Assembly: GCA_022749755.1 (NCBI GenBank)
Contig: CM040441.1
Location: 9,222,890-9,286,889 of the forward strand
Length of the DNA: 64,000 nucleotides
Source of the DNA: Azadirachta indica
Taxonomy: Eukaryota; Streptophyta; Magnoliopsida; Sapindales; Meliaceae
Reading direction: 5' to 3'
Positions within the stretch are counted from its first letter, which is position 1, and every line of letters starts with the position of its first letter. The position numbers and the translations under genes are program-made. The notes under the pieces were generated by a model. The model made no database searches, was not told where the DNA came from, and worked only from the letters and a program-made list of their open reading frames with translations. This document shows positions 22,150 to 33,524 of the stretch, one piece after another.

Positions 22150-22530
22150 AAATTTCAATATCCCTCTTTCAAACGTAAACTTAAATGCCCCCTGGCAGAA
22201 TAATCCCAATCATCATTGACAATTCTGAATGCAATGTCTTCACATGGAGGCCTCGCCTGGAACTTGATTATACAAGTCTCACCATTCATTCTTTCCATGT
22301 CTTTTTAAAAACTATACTTGGGAATCTTTGTCTTGTGAATGATCTCTGTGTAAAACATGTTGAATTTATATCCCTGAACAAATTTTTGTGGCGGATTTTC
22401 ACTGTCATAATGAGTGCGGCTGTATTTGTTCCAGACATATCCTGTTTGCACGTAGTTGAAAAACTTCGGTTTTGTTGGCTTGTATTTGTGACGTCACGCC
22501 ATTGATACTCCTGAAAGTCGAGTATGGCTT
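22150..22530 (-). pseudogene. Cactin-like C-terminal fragment
   Basis: On the minus strand the sequence reads WRHKYKPTKPKFFNYVQTGY, then VWNKYSRTHYDSENPPQKFV and QGYKFNM. These match the cactin C-terminal domain (HDKYRPRKPKYFNRVHTGYEWNKYNQTHYD in animal cactin, split here as HDKYRPRKPKYF / NRVHTGYEWNKYNQTHYD). Further on are degraded VRLV and FQARPPCEDIAFRIVN stretches with frame breaks. It is more diverged than the copies at 35989 and 61125, so it is an older or different paralog. Only the last part of the gene is present. Confidence 0.8.
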
Positions 22531-23937
22531 CTGCTTATGAAGCTAGTACTGAATCTCCTTCTCCTGCTTCTTCTTCCATGACTACTGTAGCTTTCACTCC
22601 TGCTTCTTCTTCCATAACTTCTGTAGCTTTCACTGTAGATTGCTGCTCTTCCATGTCTGCTATAGCTTTGTATGTAGGGGATCGATGCAGTTAAAGGTAT
22701 GCCTCAACTGAAAGGAAGGTATGTTATATATAGCAGCTGTAATCAATCCCAAGCAAGAGAGGAAAACAATTCCTTATGCCATAAGGAAAAAAGTTACAAA
22801 TCCTATGCCTATACCCGTAAGGAAAGCTGAATCGTTCAAGGAGACCAAAATCTAGCTAAATGAAACTGGTATTTGCGGGGCCAGAGACAAGATTATTATT
22901 ATTATTATTATTTTGGTTTCTAGTCAAAATTTAATTCACTATTGAAAAATATATATGGGGCTTGTCGTCGTTAAATTTTGTATCATATAAGCAACTAAAA
23001 AACTAAGAATAAAAAGGATTGGAGTATACGGAGAGTTATTTAAACACCTTATAGTGTATGAAAGGAAAGAACAAAAAATGATACTTAACAAATTGCTACA
23101 AGTAATTATTGATTAATTGCAGTTGACTATAGACTATTGACACTCGAGGTCAATCGTTCATTTCTCTAAGCGAACGAAATTATAAAATGGTATTAGAAAA
23201 TGTAAAATATGGTCTGTCTGCTAAGACCAACTGCAACTCATCACGGCCACGTAGAGTTGCAACATGTATAACATGTATGTGTGGGCATTGCAAAAAATGT
23301 CCACATAAGCACAGTCTAATCTCAATCAAAACACCCAAATAAGCTCCCTGCATTAATAAAAGAAGCTTTGACAAAGCTCTTTAGGCATAACTTAGGTGCT
23401 CGGAGATGCACTTGATGTCTCCAAATTATCTTGAATTCAAATAACAATAAAAAATAAGAATTTGGTTTTAAGCTTTTTCTCTAACGATTGTAGCTAACAA
23501 ATCTGAAGGTTAATTTAATGTCCTTCAGAAGTTAACATGGTATGATTAGTATTAGTTGATACATGAATGATTTATATGCATTATTTATTTTACTAAGAGC
23601 AGTACTATGCTTCCAAATTTGTATTTCAAGTTTTAATTTTAATTATGTGAAATAATAATTAATATATGAGGTAATGAGGTAATGACAAATTGATTGCCAC
23701 ATCATTTGAGATATATATTGAGAAACATAATATGATTCCAAATCAGTTTGAATTTCATAAGCTGTTTTGAAGAAAGTCACAAGAAGATAATCCATACAAG
23801 ACAGACCTTTGTTTTCTCTACGGACAAAGTCGACGGTTCAACTCTTAAGAAAAATTGCTGGGAAGTAGGAATTATAACAAAATTTCTAATATATATGACA
23901 TGAAATAGGTGCTGTAATCTCCGTTAAAGTAGAGAAA
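22531..23937. repeat. Spacer, then upstream block of RLP-b
   Basis: 22531-22700 probably continues the cactin homology on the minus strand as low-complexity Ser/Glu-rich sequence; I cannot place it precisely. An (ATT)n run lies at about 22892-22915. From about 23090 to 23937 the sequence is a copy of the RLP upstream block seen at 8320-9155, including the 'gacaaagtcgacggttcaac' region where the W-box-like core is changed. Confidence 0.5.
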
Positions 23938-24717
23938 TGGAAATTTGAAGAATGCATCCTTTCTTCTGTCACTCACTCATTCCTTGTACTGCATCTCAGT
24001 GAGTGATAGCATAAGCTACGCAATAGAGTTACGAGCCGATGTATTCTGCTTGAAAAGCTTAAAACCATCACTCAGAGATCCCTTCGGCCGTTTGAATTCG
24101 TGGAAATTTGACAACACCAGCAAGTTTCTATCTCTCCATTTTCCGGGATCCAATGTTGGAATTCTGAGGAGAATAGAGTAAAAGTATAACACTTAAAGAG
24201 ATGAGTCTCCTGGGGCAGTTTCCTCAAGGCATAGAAAATTGCAGAAGCTTGATAGAGTTAGAGAGACTCTCAGGAAATAACTTCTCCGGGCAAATTCCAT
24301 CAAATTTAGGAGGAATCATCCCATTCGTAATAGAACTGGATCTCTCAGTCAACAATTTCTCGGGTGAGATTCCACCAAGCCTGGCAAATTGCATATATTT
24401 GCGTAGACGTAGACTTAATAACAAGAAGTTACAAGGTCAGATTCCTCCTCAGCTTGCTCAGCTCAATCGACTCAAGGTGTTCAATGTTAGCAATTATTTA
24501 TTGTCAGGGCCAATTCCTAATTTTTTTATTTAGCTACCACGTCTACAACAATAATTCAGGACTCTGTGGGGCACCTTTGAAACCATGCAGGAGACATGAA
24601 AAAAACATAGATAATTTTTCAATCAAATTTGATGTGTGGGTTACTTCTGGATTTGCTGTTGGTTACATGCTTTCCACAGTTCTAGCTTTTGGGCTTTTCC
24701 TCTATATGTACTTTTAG
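23938..24717 (+). pseudogene. RLP-b: broken short LRR receptor-like protein
   Basis: Paralog of RLP-a in the same order: leader (LKNASFLLSLTHSLYCISVS), N-cap (ADVFCLKSLKPSLRDPFGRL), LRRs, GLCGAPLKPC cap, and TM (VTSGFAVGYMLSTVLAFGLF). The start region lost the MAIS codons. A frameshift near 24130-24160 (CPFSGIEC lost) is followed by a stop at about 24180. A three-residue irregularity (LIELERLSGNN) sits in the first LRR. A stop after PNFFI (about 24533) is followed by a shifted frame for the cap and TM. No functional product is expected. Confidence 0.9.
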
Positions 24718-25660
24718 CAGATCGCTATTAATGTATATGTTTGTGAGTGCTGGTTGATTAATTCAATTTGTAAAACACTTTTATGTGTTTTGAGATTTGC
24801 ATTCTTCATCAAAGCATATAATAAAAAACAGATTTTTTAGTTTATATTCATGTAGTATCACAAACAAGAAAAACGACGATATCATATGTAATTATATGAA
24901 TCTTTGTCGTTATAAAATGGGATAATTCCATGGTAAATGACAAAAACTTAACACGTACATACAAAGCATGAATAGTCTACAATTCGCACTCAAGTCGCTA
25001 ATTTTAGAGATTCGTAGTGTATTTGCTTCTTTGTTTTCCCTATCAACTATTCATATCGTAATACTGAACCAACGGCACCTAGCTTCTAGGGCTCTTGTAG
25101 TTTTCAATAGATACCTGGAAACGATTTGTCTAAACTTGAGACGAAGGTCACTACTTATAATGGCAATAATCCCAAATAAAAGAGGAAAACATATCTATTT
25201 CCTAAGTTAAATAGGGATCTTATTCCAATACAAGTAAGGAAACCTATACCTGATTTCCTATACGAGCCACCATTCTCACCTAGCTTAAATTTTTATTTGA
25301 CATTAACATAATTCTAGTTAAAGAAAAAAGTGTAACTCAAATCTTGTCGTTTCCGAGACTCAGCATTGAGAATCATTTTCAAAAACAGACGTTAACGTAG
25401 TTCTAGAAACCGAAGGAAATTAGAGAAAGTATTTATTGAGCATCAGCTAGTAGGCCCAGCAAAATACAAGAACCTGAACTCAATTGCTGTAGCCAGGACC
25501 AGCGTGGGCCCAAATTGCCGGTCTTTAAACCTGAGTCCGGAACCAACAGGAGCTGCAAAAACATTGGCCTCATAACAAATTAGATTCACGAGAATTATAT
25601 TAAAAGAGAAATCCTAGCAAGAAGCGGAAGGAAAATGACTGTCCAATTTATAGCAATTTT
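24718..25660. repeat. RLP 3' flank joined to TNL 3' flank
   Basis: 24718-25070 matches the RLP 3' flank. At about 25185 it switches to the TNL 3' flank block (cttattccaatacaagtaag, then actcagcattgagaatcatt at about 25358). 25440-25610 is GC-richer, single-copy sequence that I could not identify. The junction shows that the two repeat families have recombined here. Confidence 0.5.
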
Positions 25661-25830
25661 TCGATTAGGTGATATAATTCCGAATGATTTTGATGAATAT
25701 CATTACAATAACGAGGTCTTTTTCCAGTTCTCTACGGAGCATGAAGATGAAAGGCCGCAGTGGAGGTTTCACCACTAATGAAGAAGACCAACAACATCAC
25801 AAAAGTTGCTAATTTTTCAATTTTTTTTTT
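25661..25830 (+). pseudogene. C-JID exon fragment
   Basis: Reads IPNDFDEYHYNNEVFFQFS followed by EHEDE. This corresponds to the TFPDDFDEYHCNNEVFLKFS segment of TNL2 exon 5, and degenerates into a trace of the SFSS..DEEEE..PK tail (tgaagaagaccaacaac). No other TNL exon accompanies it. Confidence 0.8.
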
Positions 25831-26439
25831 TCATAATTAGTGTATGTTTTATTTTGTGACTGAATTTTAAATTATGTTTTAATGGTATTATTTTTTAACT
25901 TAACAATAAAAATTTTGTTGCTACATTTAAGTGAAATTATTTTCTTTAGCTGGAACATTTACTTTCTCTAACTTCTTTATGGCGGTGATTCACACCCAAC
26001 AACCACAAAAATAACTAATGACATGATAATACGTGTCAACTGTGAAGTTAATATAAAACAAAAGGAATCAGATGGAGCGGAGCTAAATCAATTATTTTTC
26101 TCGTAAAACAAACATCACAATTTGCACTCAATTGAAGTTAATATTTATCAAATATATTAATAATGTATTCAATTATATAATAATTTATTTCATTCTTTCT
26201 TCGAAGTCATTCACTATTGCTTTTGCTTTTGTATTGTTCAATTTTCCACATTTCACATTATTTTGTTGCCATTTTGTCTTGGCTTTAAGAATGTGCTTGA
26301 CTTTGGCTTCAACTTACTGTTTTTATCGTCAATTGTTTTCCCTGTGTTTTCTTTATCTTTGATAATGTGCTTGACTTGACTTCTTTATAATCTGGATGAA
26401 ATTTCCTGGAAGCATAAATCCCTCACAATTGAACATTGA
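25831..26439. other. Intergenic, no gene seen
   Basis: 25831-25960 still resembles the TNL 3' UTR, including the aactgaa / ttatatttaaatgaaatt kind of stretch. The rest is AT- and T-rich without recognisable features. Confidence 0.4.
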
Positions 26440-26530
26440 TAGCAGCTTCTTGTTCTTGTTCTTGTTCTTGTTCTTCTTCATTTCATATTATAATTCCTCA
26501 AATAAGGTATCATGTTTTTCTGATTTTTGA
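26440..26530 (+). pseudogene. TIR start relic
   Basis: ATAGCAGCTTCTTGTTCTTG corresponds to the ATGGCTGCTTCTTCT start of a TIR exon with ATG mutated to ATA. It is followed by an expanded TTCTTG hexamer repeat, IIPQ, and a RYHVFLIF-like strand A ending in TGA. After that the TIR homology is lost. A sister relic lies at 53300. Confidence 0.6.
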
Positions 26531-26819
26531 TTGCCTCTCTCGAAAGTGTAAAAACTTTGCACTTTCAAGTAAGGTTAATTTTTCATTTTTAAGCTAAGCG
26601 TTTGAAAATATCGTCCTAAATTTTTTGAGTCTTTTGTTTATTATGGTCAGGGGAACATTTTATCTAAAAAATTTGATATGACTATTTTTAAATGGAATTT
26701 ATCATCGTTGTTGTTTTCTGAATTTGGTAGAGTGAATAATAGTTATATATGGATATTTTCCTTTTCTTTTTGTATTTTTATTTCTTTTCTTTCCAAAACG
26801 TGTGGACCCACGTTAATTA

Positions 26820-27750
26820 ACTTCTTCTTTTTCTTTCTAGATGTCAACATCAATTGGGTTCCTTTCGTTTTCTTTCCAGTTGCCATGCAATGATCTTACC
26901 GTATTTTTAACGTCTAATTTGAACTAGCTACCATTCAAGGCATTTTCCTGTAAAAGAGATTATGAAATTAGTATGAAATTCCTGGAAGCATGAAAATGAA
27001 TTCACCGTATTTCTTATGCTCCACATATTCTAAATCCCCCACAATTATGAGAAAATACATACATACTATGTATAATCATACAAATTGTTTCAGTTTGTAG
27101 ACGGAATTTATAGGTTAATTTAATATTACTTGTCGAGTAAATACTATGAGTTTCAACTTCTATCTCAAAATTTATATTTATTTATTGATATGAAAGCTTA
27201 TCTATTTGTCTCTACTACAAAACTTTATATATTTGTTTTAATTAATTTATATAAAATCTTAATTAGCATATTAATTAATATACCAAATAATACCTGACAA
27301 TGACAATTAAATTCTTACAATTGTGAGATACATTCTGTATTACTTTTTTGTTTTTCTGTTTCTATTGTATCATTCCGACAAAATCATGTATCTCTTCCTC
27401 GTACAAATTAATCTGTTTTTTTTTTTTTTTTTTTTTACTAAGAGTAATACTATGCTTCTAAATTTGTATTTTTTAAGTTTTAATTTTAATCATGCGAAAT
27501 AATAATTAATATATGCGGTAATACAGTAATGAGAAACTGACTTCCACTTCATTTGAGATATAAGTTGAGAAACATAGTATGAAATCAAATCAGTTTGAAT
27601 TTCATATCCTGTTTGGAAGAAAAGGCACAAGCAAATCCATACAAGACAAACCTTTGTTTTCTTACTGCCAAAGTTAATCGTTCAACTATTAAGAAATTGC
27701 TGGGGAGTAGGAACTATAACAAAGTTTCTAGTAGTATATATGACATGATA
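26820..27750. repeat. TNL 5' flank then RLP-c upstream block
   Basis: 26820-27420 matches the TNL upstream flank (copies at 47085-47700 and 53650-54260). At a poly-T run (about 27417-27436) it switches to the RLP upstream block, which leads into RLP-c. No gene is visible here. Confidence 0.55.
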
Positions 27751-27781
27751 TATGTGCTGTAATCTCCATCAAAGTAAAGAA

Positions 27782-28600
27782 ATGACAATAAGTTTATTGA
27801 AGAATGCGTCCTTTCTTCTGCTACTCTTTCATTCCTTGCATTGCTTCTCAGTGAGCAATCGCATAAGCTACGCAACAGAGTTACAAGCGGATGTATTCTG
27901 CTTGAAAAGCATAAAATCATCTGTCCGAGATCCCTTCGGCCATTTGAATTCATGGAAATTTGACAACATCACCAATGACTTCATCTGTTCCTTTTCCGGG
28001 ATCCAGTGTTGGTCTTCTTACACAAATAGAGTAAAAGGTATCCAACTTACAAATATGAGTCTCCAGGGGCAGTTTCCTCAAGCTATAGAAGGTTGCAGAA
28101 ACTTGACAGAGTTAGATCTCTCAGGAAATAGCTTCTCCGGGCCAATTCCATCAAATATAGGAGGAATCATTCCTTTCGTAACAGACCTTGATCTCTCAGT
28201 CAACGATTTCTCTGGTGAGATTCCACCAAGCCTGGCAAATTGCATATATTTGAATTTTCTTAGACTTGATAAGAACAAGTTACAAGGTCAGATCCCTCCT
28301 CAGCTTGCTCAGCTCAATCGACTCAAGGTGTTCACTGTTAGCAATAATTTATTGTCAGGGCCAATTCCTGAATTCGTCAGTAAGTATTTATTTAGGTACA
28401 ATTACACCAATAATTCAGGACTCTGTGGGACGCCTTTGGGACCATGCAAGAAACACGAGAAAAAATCTAAGTTTCCAATCAAATTTGATGTATGGGTTAT
28501 TTCTGGATTTGCTGTTGGTTATGTACTTTGCACAGTTCTAGGTTTTGGTTTCTTCCTCTATACGCACTTTCGCAAATCACGGTTGGTGTATACGTTGTGA
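27782..28600 (+). CDS. RLP-c: short LRR receptor-like protein without kinase
   Basis: An intact single-exon gene of 272 codons from ATG 27782 (an in-frame ATG at 27752 adds ten residues, as in RLP-a). It has a signal peptide (MTISLLKNASFLLLLFHSLH), an N-cap (ADVFCLKSIKSSVRDPFGHL with a CSFSGIQC pair) and about four LRRs with DLSGNSFSGPIPSNIGG and DLSVNDFSGEIPPSLAN motifs. These are followed by the GLCGTPLGPC cap and a TM segment (VWVISGFAVGYVLCTVLGFG). The cytoplasmic tail is longer and basic (FRKSRLVYTL) where RLP-a stops. That tail follows the usual TM-to-kinase junction of BIR-type receptors but ends before any kinase. It is likely a membrane-anchored LRR protein. Partners are unknown. Confidence 0.82.
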   Translation: MTISLLKNASFLLLLFHSLHCFSVSNRISYATELQADVFCLKSIKSSVRDPFGHLNSWKFDNITNDFICSFSGIQCWSSYTNRVKGIQLTNMSLQGQFPQAIEGCRNLTELDLSGNSFSGPIPSNIGGIIPFVTDLDLSVNDFSGEIPPSLANCIYLNFLRLDKNKLQGQIPPQLAQLNRLKVFTVSNNLLSGPIPEFVSKYLFRYNYTNNSGLCGTPLGPCKKHEKKSKFPIKFDVWVISGFAVGYVLCTVLGFGFFLYTHFRKSRLVYTL

Positions 28601-29524
28601 GTGCTAGTTGATTCAGTCGGTAAACATTTTATGTGCTTTCAAATTTGAATTCTTCTTGAAATCTTATTGAAAATGATTTTATTATTTTATGTTGATGTAA
28701 TATCACAAGGAAAACAAAGATATCGTATGTATTTAATTATATGAATCTTTGTCGTTATAGAATGGGATAATTCCATGATATTATAATATACTGGCTTGGT
28801 AGTTATACTTGAAAAAATTTAACATGTACAAAACATGAATAGTCTACAATTCGCAGTCAAGTCCCTCATTTTAGAGATTCACAGTGTATTTGCTTCTTTA
28901 CTTTCCATACCAATTATTCATATCATAATATAAAGATCTCGTTGATTATGATTGAGTATGAAATACTGATTATAATTGTTATCATATCTTTTATCTGTTA
29001 ATTCATCCATTATAATTTGATCTGAGCTAGCAAATTTAATATACTTAAGTTTTGTCCTGATGACAAAGATGGACTCAAACATAGTTTGAAAGACCAATTC
29101 TAAGTCCACGTATCTGATACTCTGATGACACCCCTTTTCCGAATAAGTTTCAGCCCTTTATATTTTATGGATTTAGATTTCTCTTTTGAAATGACTAATC
29201 TTCTTACTCCCATTCTGCAAAGCTCTAATGTCACCCTATTCACTTAACCATATTCTTTTTCTTCTTCCTTCTTCTTCTTTTGTTTTTTTTTTCTTTTTCT
29301 AAATAAGATGAATATATCTTTACATAATGATTTATTAAAAAATTTTACAAATAATTCATAAGAATACATTTAGTAAATAAATCTTTTAGAAACACCTTCT
29401 TTTTAAAAAAAAAAATAGAGATATTGTACTTTACACCTAGTTAGAAAAAACAACTTATTCCCCTGAGTTTCTAGCATATGTGAGAAATCCTTGACTTTTA
29501 AAATAACGTCAATATTTATACATA
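28601..29524. repeat. RLP-c 3' flank
   Basis: Homologous to 9948-10900. It contains the catgaatagtctacaattcg element and the 'acaccccttttc' stretch near 29126 that matches 10641. No gene is visible. It leads directly into a TNL relic. Confidence 0.6.
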
Positions 29525-29725
29525 TTAGTCCAAATAATTTTGTTTCACCTGAATTGTGTGAGATTGCAAAATTATTTCTTTCTTAAATAATTTTTTTGGG
29601 AAGAATCTTGTTTACGCATATATGCCTTGGTGACTCCAAGTGCTTAACCAAATTTCCAAATCTCTCAAAGGCCCTGTAGAGACTTGCTCATCCATTCAAT
29701 ATCTGAATAAGCTTGTTATTTATTT
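29525..29725 (+). pseudogene. TNL exon 3/4 relic
   Basis: First a NNFVSPELCEI-like remnant of the exon 3 end. Then, after a shortened intron (aataatttttttgggaagAATCTT), comes the start of the LRR exon. The latter retains the DSKCLTKFPNLSKA-like reading and ETCSSIQYLNKLVI, matching DLSNSKRLIKLPNLSKA...THSSIQLLNKLVV in TNL2. It is strongly decayed. Confidence 0.7.
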
Positions 29726-30187
29726 AAATGAATACAAAAAAATTAAGTAATATGTATATAATTTATATGGATCAATATAAGTCAAAAGAGTTTTCTTGTC
29801 ATTTTGATAGTTAAAGCTTGACAAAACTTTATAGTAATAGAAATAATCTCACTAATAAATATTTTCGATTTGAATATTTATTTGACATATATTTAAAAAA
29901 ACAAAGTCTGACTTCTATTTTTCCTAAAAATAATAATAATAATTTCGTTGGTGAAATTTGTATGCCTGGGATGTAGTGGAAAAATTCAACTAATTGCATA
30001 CCAATACGGAAAGCATCCATAATTCAATGCCTATAAACATCTTTCCTACACCTCTTTTTTCAGTTACGAATGAAGTCACAAACTTATCGGACAAACATCT
30101 TATATTAATAAATGAAATTTATTTTTCCTACACCAATGAAATGAAGTCACATAACGGCATCCTCCTTATCCTCCGAACCACCCACTA

Positions 30188-30242
<55 letters not shown>

Positions 30243-30413
30243 TATCTTCAGTCAGAACTTCCAACATTCGTGGAAAGAACAAAGGATAATTTTAAAAAAT
30301 TTGACTGTCCATTTCATTATATGAAATCTATTTAATCCGAGTATGAATTATTGTATGAGAAAAGACAATACATCTAAATACAAAAGAAAATTATAAACAA
30401 AATAACAGCCTAT
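29726..30413. other. Intergenic with AAT microsatellite
   Basis: AT-rich spacer containing a perfect (AAT)n run of about 17 units at 30189-30241. It also covers the probable 3' UTR of the pseudokinase gene (minus strand). No other gene is visible. Confidence 0.6.
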
Positions 30414-31724
30414 TCATCTGGGTCCCAACGAAATGGAAACGTCTGTAGGAGGTTTTATGTTATCGAACCATTTTTGTGACGCCAAATACAGCTTCGAAAT
30501 CTTCCGCGACACGCGTCTCATGTTGGGCCGTTTATCTGGATCTACATCGACGCAATCCAGTGCTACACGTGTCACATTCTCGGCCACGTCCACCGGGAAT
30601 GAGTCCCTCAGCCGCCTGTCTATCCACTTTCTCAATCTCCACCCTCTCTCGCCTTCTTCACCACCGTCCATCGCCATTCTAGCGGTGTCAATCACCGACG
30701 TCCTTGTAAACTCCCCAGGTGTCTTGTCGTACTTGTATGTAAGCGGCTCTTCGCCCGATAAAAGCTCTAACATTACCACACCTAACGCGTATACGTCGGA
30801 TTTCTGCGTCGGAAATCCGGTTGCGCGAAATTTCGGTGACATATATCCTCTCACGCCTTCGAATTGCATTTTTGTACTACTCGACCTCGTCGGCGATGGT
30901 TCTATCTCAACTATTTCGGAAATTTCGCTTTCTTTTTTGGAATCTGACACTTTTCTTCTTTCAGAATCATCAGTTTCTCCGCATAACTGAGCGGTACCGA
31001 AATGACAAATCTTGGCATTAAACGACGGCTCAGTTACTATAATACCACTGCTCTTAATATGATTATGAACCAAGTTTAAGTTTAAGCCGGTGTTGTTGTG
31101 AATATAATCAAGGCCATGGGCAAGATCTGTAGCGATCTGCATTCTCGACATCCACGTAGACAGCACGGTAAATTCTGGATTTTTCGAATTTCTCAAAGAA
31201 TCGGATAAATTTGCACCTTTGACGTATTCATATACAAGGTAGATATAATCATCAGAAATGGAAGCACCAAGAAGTTTGATTATACTGTTGTGTTGGCTCC
31301 GACAAATCACCGATAATCTTTCTCGTAGATTTTGCATCTCAAGTTTTCGCCGAACCTTTCTCTGGAAGATAATTACATCTTTACCTCGCAAGTCGGATCG
31401 CCAACAGTTGGTAGGGGAGGACGAGTACTTTTTCAGCAGCAAGTTGTTGGTAGCAGACCGAATTTCGGAGAAGCTGTAGATGTGGATGAAATCTCGGAGA
31501 CTGGATAAAGAGATTCGGCTGGAAGTAGTAGAAGTAGAGAACGGCTTGATGTGAGAAGAACTGGAAGCTGCAGCAGTGGAATCGGCGTTGGTGGCAGTTG
31601 AAGTGGAAGTCGAAGGATAGGAGAATGTTGGCGGATTGCGAGGGGAGGGAGTGGAGCGAGTTCGACGAGCTCGAGGAGAGTGAGTTGGGCGAGTTGAGAC
31701 GGGATCGGAGGCGTTGCTTGCCAT
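30414..31724 (-). CDS. Receptor-like cytoplasmic pseudokinase, 436 aa
   Basis: An intact single-exon gene. ATG 31724 (MASNASDP) is preferred; an upstream in-frame ATG at 31763 would add 13 residues. The N-terminus is low-complexity and Ser/Thr/Pro/Arg-rich (about 1-85), with no signal peptide or TM. The kinase-like domain (about 90-425) begins at FSEIRSATNNL. The Gly-rich loop is absent, and the VAIK region is replaced by KDVIIFQRKV. The HRD loop is VHNHIKSSGI, without the catalytic aspartate. DFG is CHFG. The APE-like region reads MSPKF, but SDVYALGVVMLELLSGEEP and the DPDKRPNM motif near the C-terminus are normal. It is therefore a pseudokinase by sequence. It resembles Arabidopsis At3g57120-type, LysM-RLK-related proteins (from memory, not searched). 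Codon use is GC-richer than the neighbours. It is a lone gene inside the NLR/RLP array. Confidence 0.88.
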   Translation of the reverse strand: MASNASDPVSTRPTHSPRARRTRSTPSPRNPPTFSYPSTSTSTATNADSTAAASSSSHIKPFSTSTTSSRISLSSLRDFIHIYSFSEIRSATNNLLLKKYSSSPTNCWRSDLRGKDVIIFQRKVRRKLEMQNLRERLSVICRSQHNSIIKLLGASISDDYIYLVYEYVKGANLSDSLRNSKNPEFTVLSTWMSRMQIATDLAHGLDYIHNNTGLNLNLVHNHIKSSGIIVTEPSFNAKICHFGTAQLCGETDDSERRKVSDSKKESEISEIVEIEPSPTRSSSTKMQFEGVRGYMSPKFRATGFPTQKSDVYALGVVMLELLSGEEPLTYKYDKTPGEFTRTSVIDTARMAMDGGEEGERGWRLRKWIDRRLRDSFPVDVAENVTRVALDCVDVDPDKRPNMRRVSRKISKLYLASQKWFDNIKPPTDVSISLGPR

Positions 31725-32777
31725 TTTGGATTTGCACAACATACCGTGGTAACCCGAGATCAAATGGTGGATGATACGAAGATGATTTCGTGGAATTAGG
31801 GTTTAAACTTTAGGCTCTGTTGTTGGTCTTTAACTGGATGAGATGTTTTTGGGATTAGGTAACTAGTCAACGAGTAAAGCTGAAAGCTGAAAATTAAGGT
31901 CTAGGTCTGTGAGGAAACGAGTCGTGCTAACGTGTACCCACCGTGGCGGCGCATGATAGTGCTATTGGATCTCGGATTTGCGACGTAGGAAAAGAGGTGA
32001 AAAGAAATTCTATTTTCTTATTAGGAAATTCTAATTAATTATTAAATAAATTAATAACATAATTAAATATTTGAGGTTCGGATTAAAAATTTTGGCACTC
32101 AGTTAAATTCTGTTTAATAGTAATTCTACCAAAAAGGAAAAGACTTTAATAGTAATTTTTTATAACAACCTTTTTTTCTAACGTAGAAAACCAAATATTT
32201 TCTTCTACAAAGATATTGCTTTATTTATTTATTTTGTGAATTTGCGAAGTTGTTTTTGTACTGAACCACGTGTTAAGTGAAGATTAGTATATTAAATAAA
32301 TATGAAGAGCGTCTAAACATCCAGCATAAAATACAGCTTAGGTTAGGCACCAATTTATGAATACAAAGATTGGGTTGAGGCCGCTGCCAGAATTTTGGTT
32401 ATAGAGACAGTAAGGGCTAATTAATTGAGCGTTTTCTAAGTGCTTTATTAACTGCCAGTGTGGACCTACTTTCCTTTCTTTTGTTTTCCCCTTATTATAT
32501 AAAAGAGGGATAATTTTCAAATTACCCAAATTAGTTTTGACAATTTTTATTACGTCTCCAAAAATTTCGGAAGTTATTAAGGTGTTGAGCCGTTATATTT
32601 AATAGATTTTTTTAGTTGATTATAGTTGAGCGAGTAAACAAACCATTTTATTCCTAATAAATTCAAATTATTTTTTCTATCTCTCTCCTCTTCTTCCTCC
32701 TTTCTTCTGCTCTTTTTCTTTTTTTTAATTTTCTTCTTTTGTAGCAGCCATGATGATTCCCTATAGCAGCTACAGTG
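31725..32777. other. Upstream region of the pseudokinase gene
   Basis: Probably the 5' UTR and promoter of the minus-strand gene up to about 32000, followed by AT-rich spacer and a CT-rich stretch at 32678-32740. No other gene is seen. Confidence 0.45.
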
Positions 32778-33520
32778 ATTGTGTTAAGGATAGTGTCCTA
32801 AAAATATGTAATTTGTATGTATTTGTAATAAATAAAAGGGACATTTTTTTATATTTAATTATGTTTATATTTAATATCAGAAAAATCTTAATATATTTAT
32901 GTAAGCATAATTTTAGCTTATATATAAGTGTTGTATATAAAAGAGAATTAAGATTATGAATAATAAATTGAAATAGTCTATAATAAATTAATTAAGGTTG
33001 AATTTTTTAATTAAATATTACTAGTATCTAAACTGTTAATGTAGTGATATTATAGTAGAAGCACTATATATAATATGATTATATAGGATTAGAGCAGATA
33101 TAAATTCTATTACTAACTGAAAATTTAAACAATGTCAATAGATAATCGTATATAAATCAATTTTAATGTTAAGTAATCATAAATTCTTATTTATGTTATT
33201 GAATCTTTTAATTTACTTGTTAAGATTTGTTCAAAAAACAAATTCAACACTTGTATTTTGGAAATTTAATAGGATAAATAATTAAGAATGTAACGTACAG
33301 ATATGAAATCTATTCTTTCTTATTGGAAGTCAGAAAGATAGTTTTCTTAAAGTATTAATTCTGTAATTAAATAGTTTGAGCGCGCAATTTATAATAATTT
33401 ATAATTGATTTATAAACTAATTATTCAGTGTAGAAGTAATGATACTTAAGGATAAAGATATAATTAGAGGGGTAAAATAGGAAATTGACTAATCTTTAAT
33501 TATGGATCATTTATGAAGGG
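32778..33520. mobile_element. Possible LTR-retrotransposon-derived segment
   Basis: Starts with tgtgttaaggatagtgtcct, which resembles the beginning of Ty1-copia-type LTRs. It runs as moderately complex, non-coding AT-rich sequence up to the point where TNL LRR homology begins abruptly at about 33525. No reverse transcriptase or integrase is present, and I could not identify both LTR ends or a target duplication. The assignment is tentative and rests on general look and on its position exactly at a truncation point. Confidence 0.3.
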
Positions 33521-33524
33521 TTGA

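Noticed and set aside
22185..22505. Plus-strand 106-codon frame
   Set aside because: The minus strand of the same DNA reads as the cactin C-terminal domain, which explains the openness.
30189..30241. Regular (AAT)n run considered as a CRISPR-like or structured array
   Set aside because: It is a plain trinucleotide microsatellite without spacers. The window is a plant nuclear sequence, and no CRISPR array, rRNA or tRNA gene was seen.
30433..30990. Plus-strand 185-codon frame opposite the pseudokinase
   Set aside because: It is antisense to a clear kinase-like gene with proper motifs. Nothing recognisable is on the plus strand.
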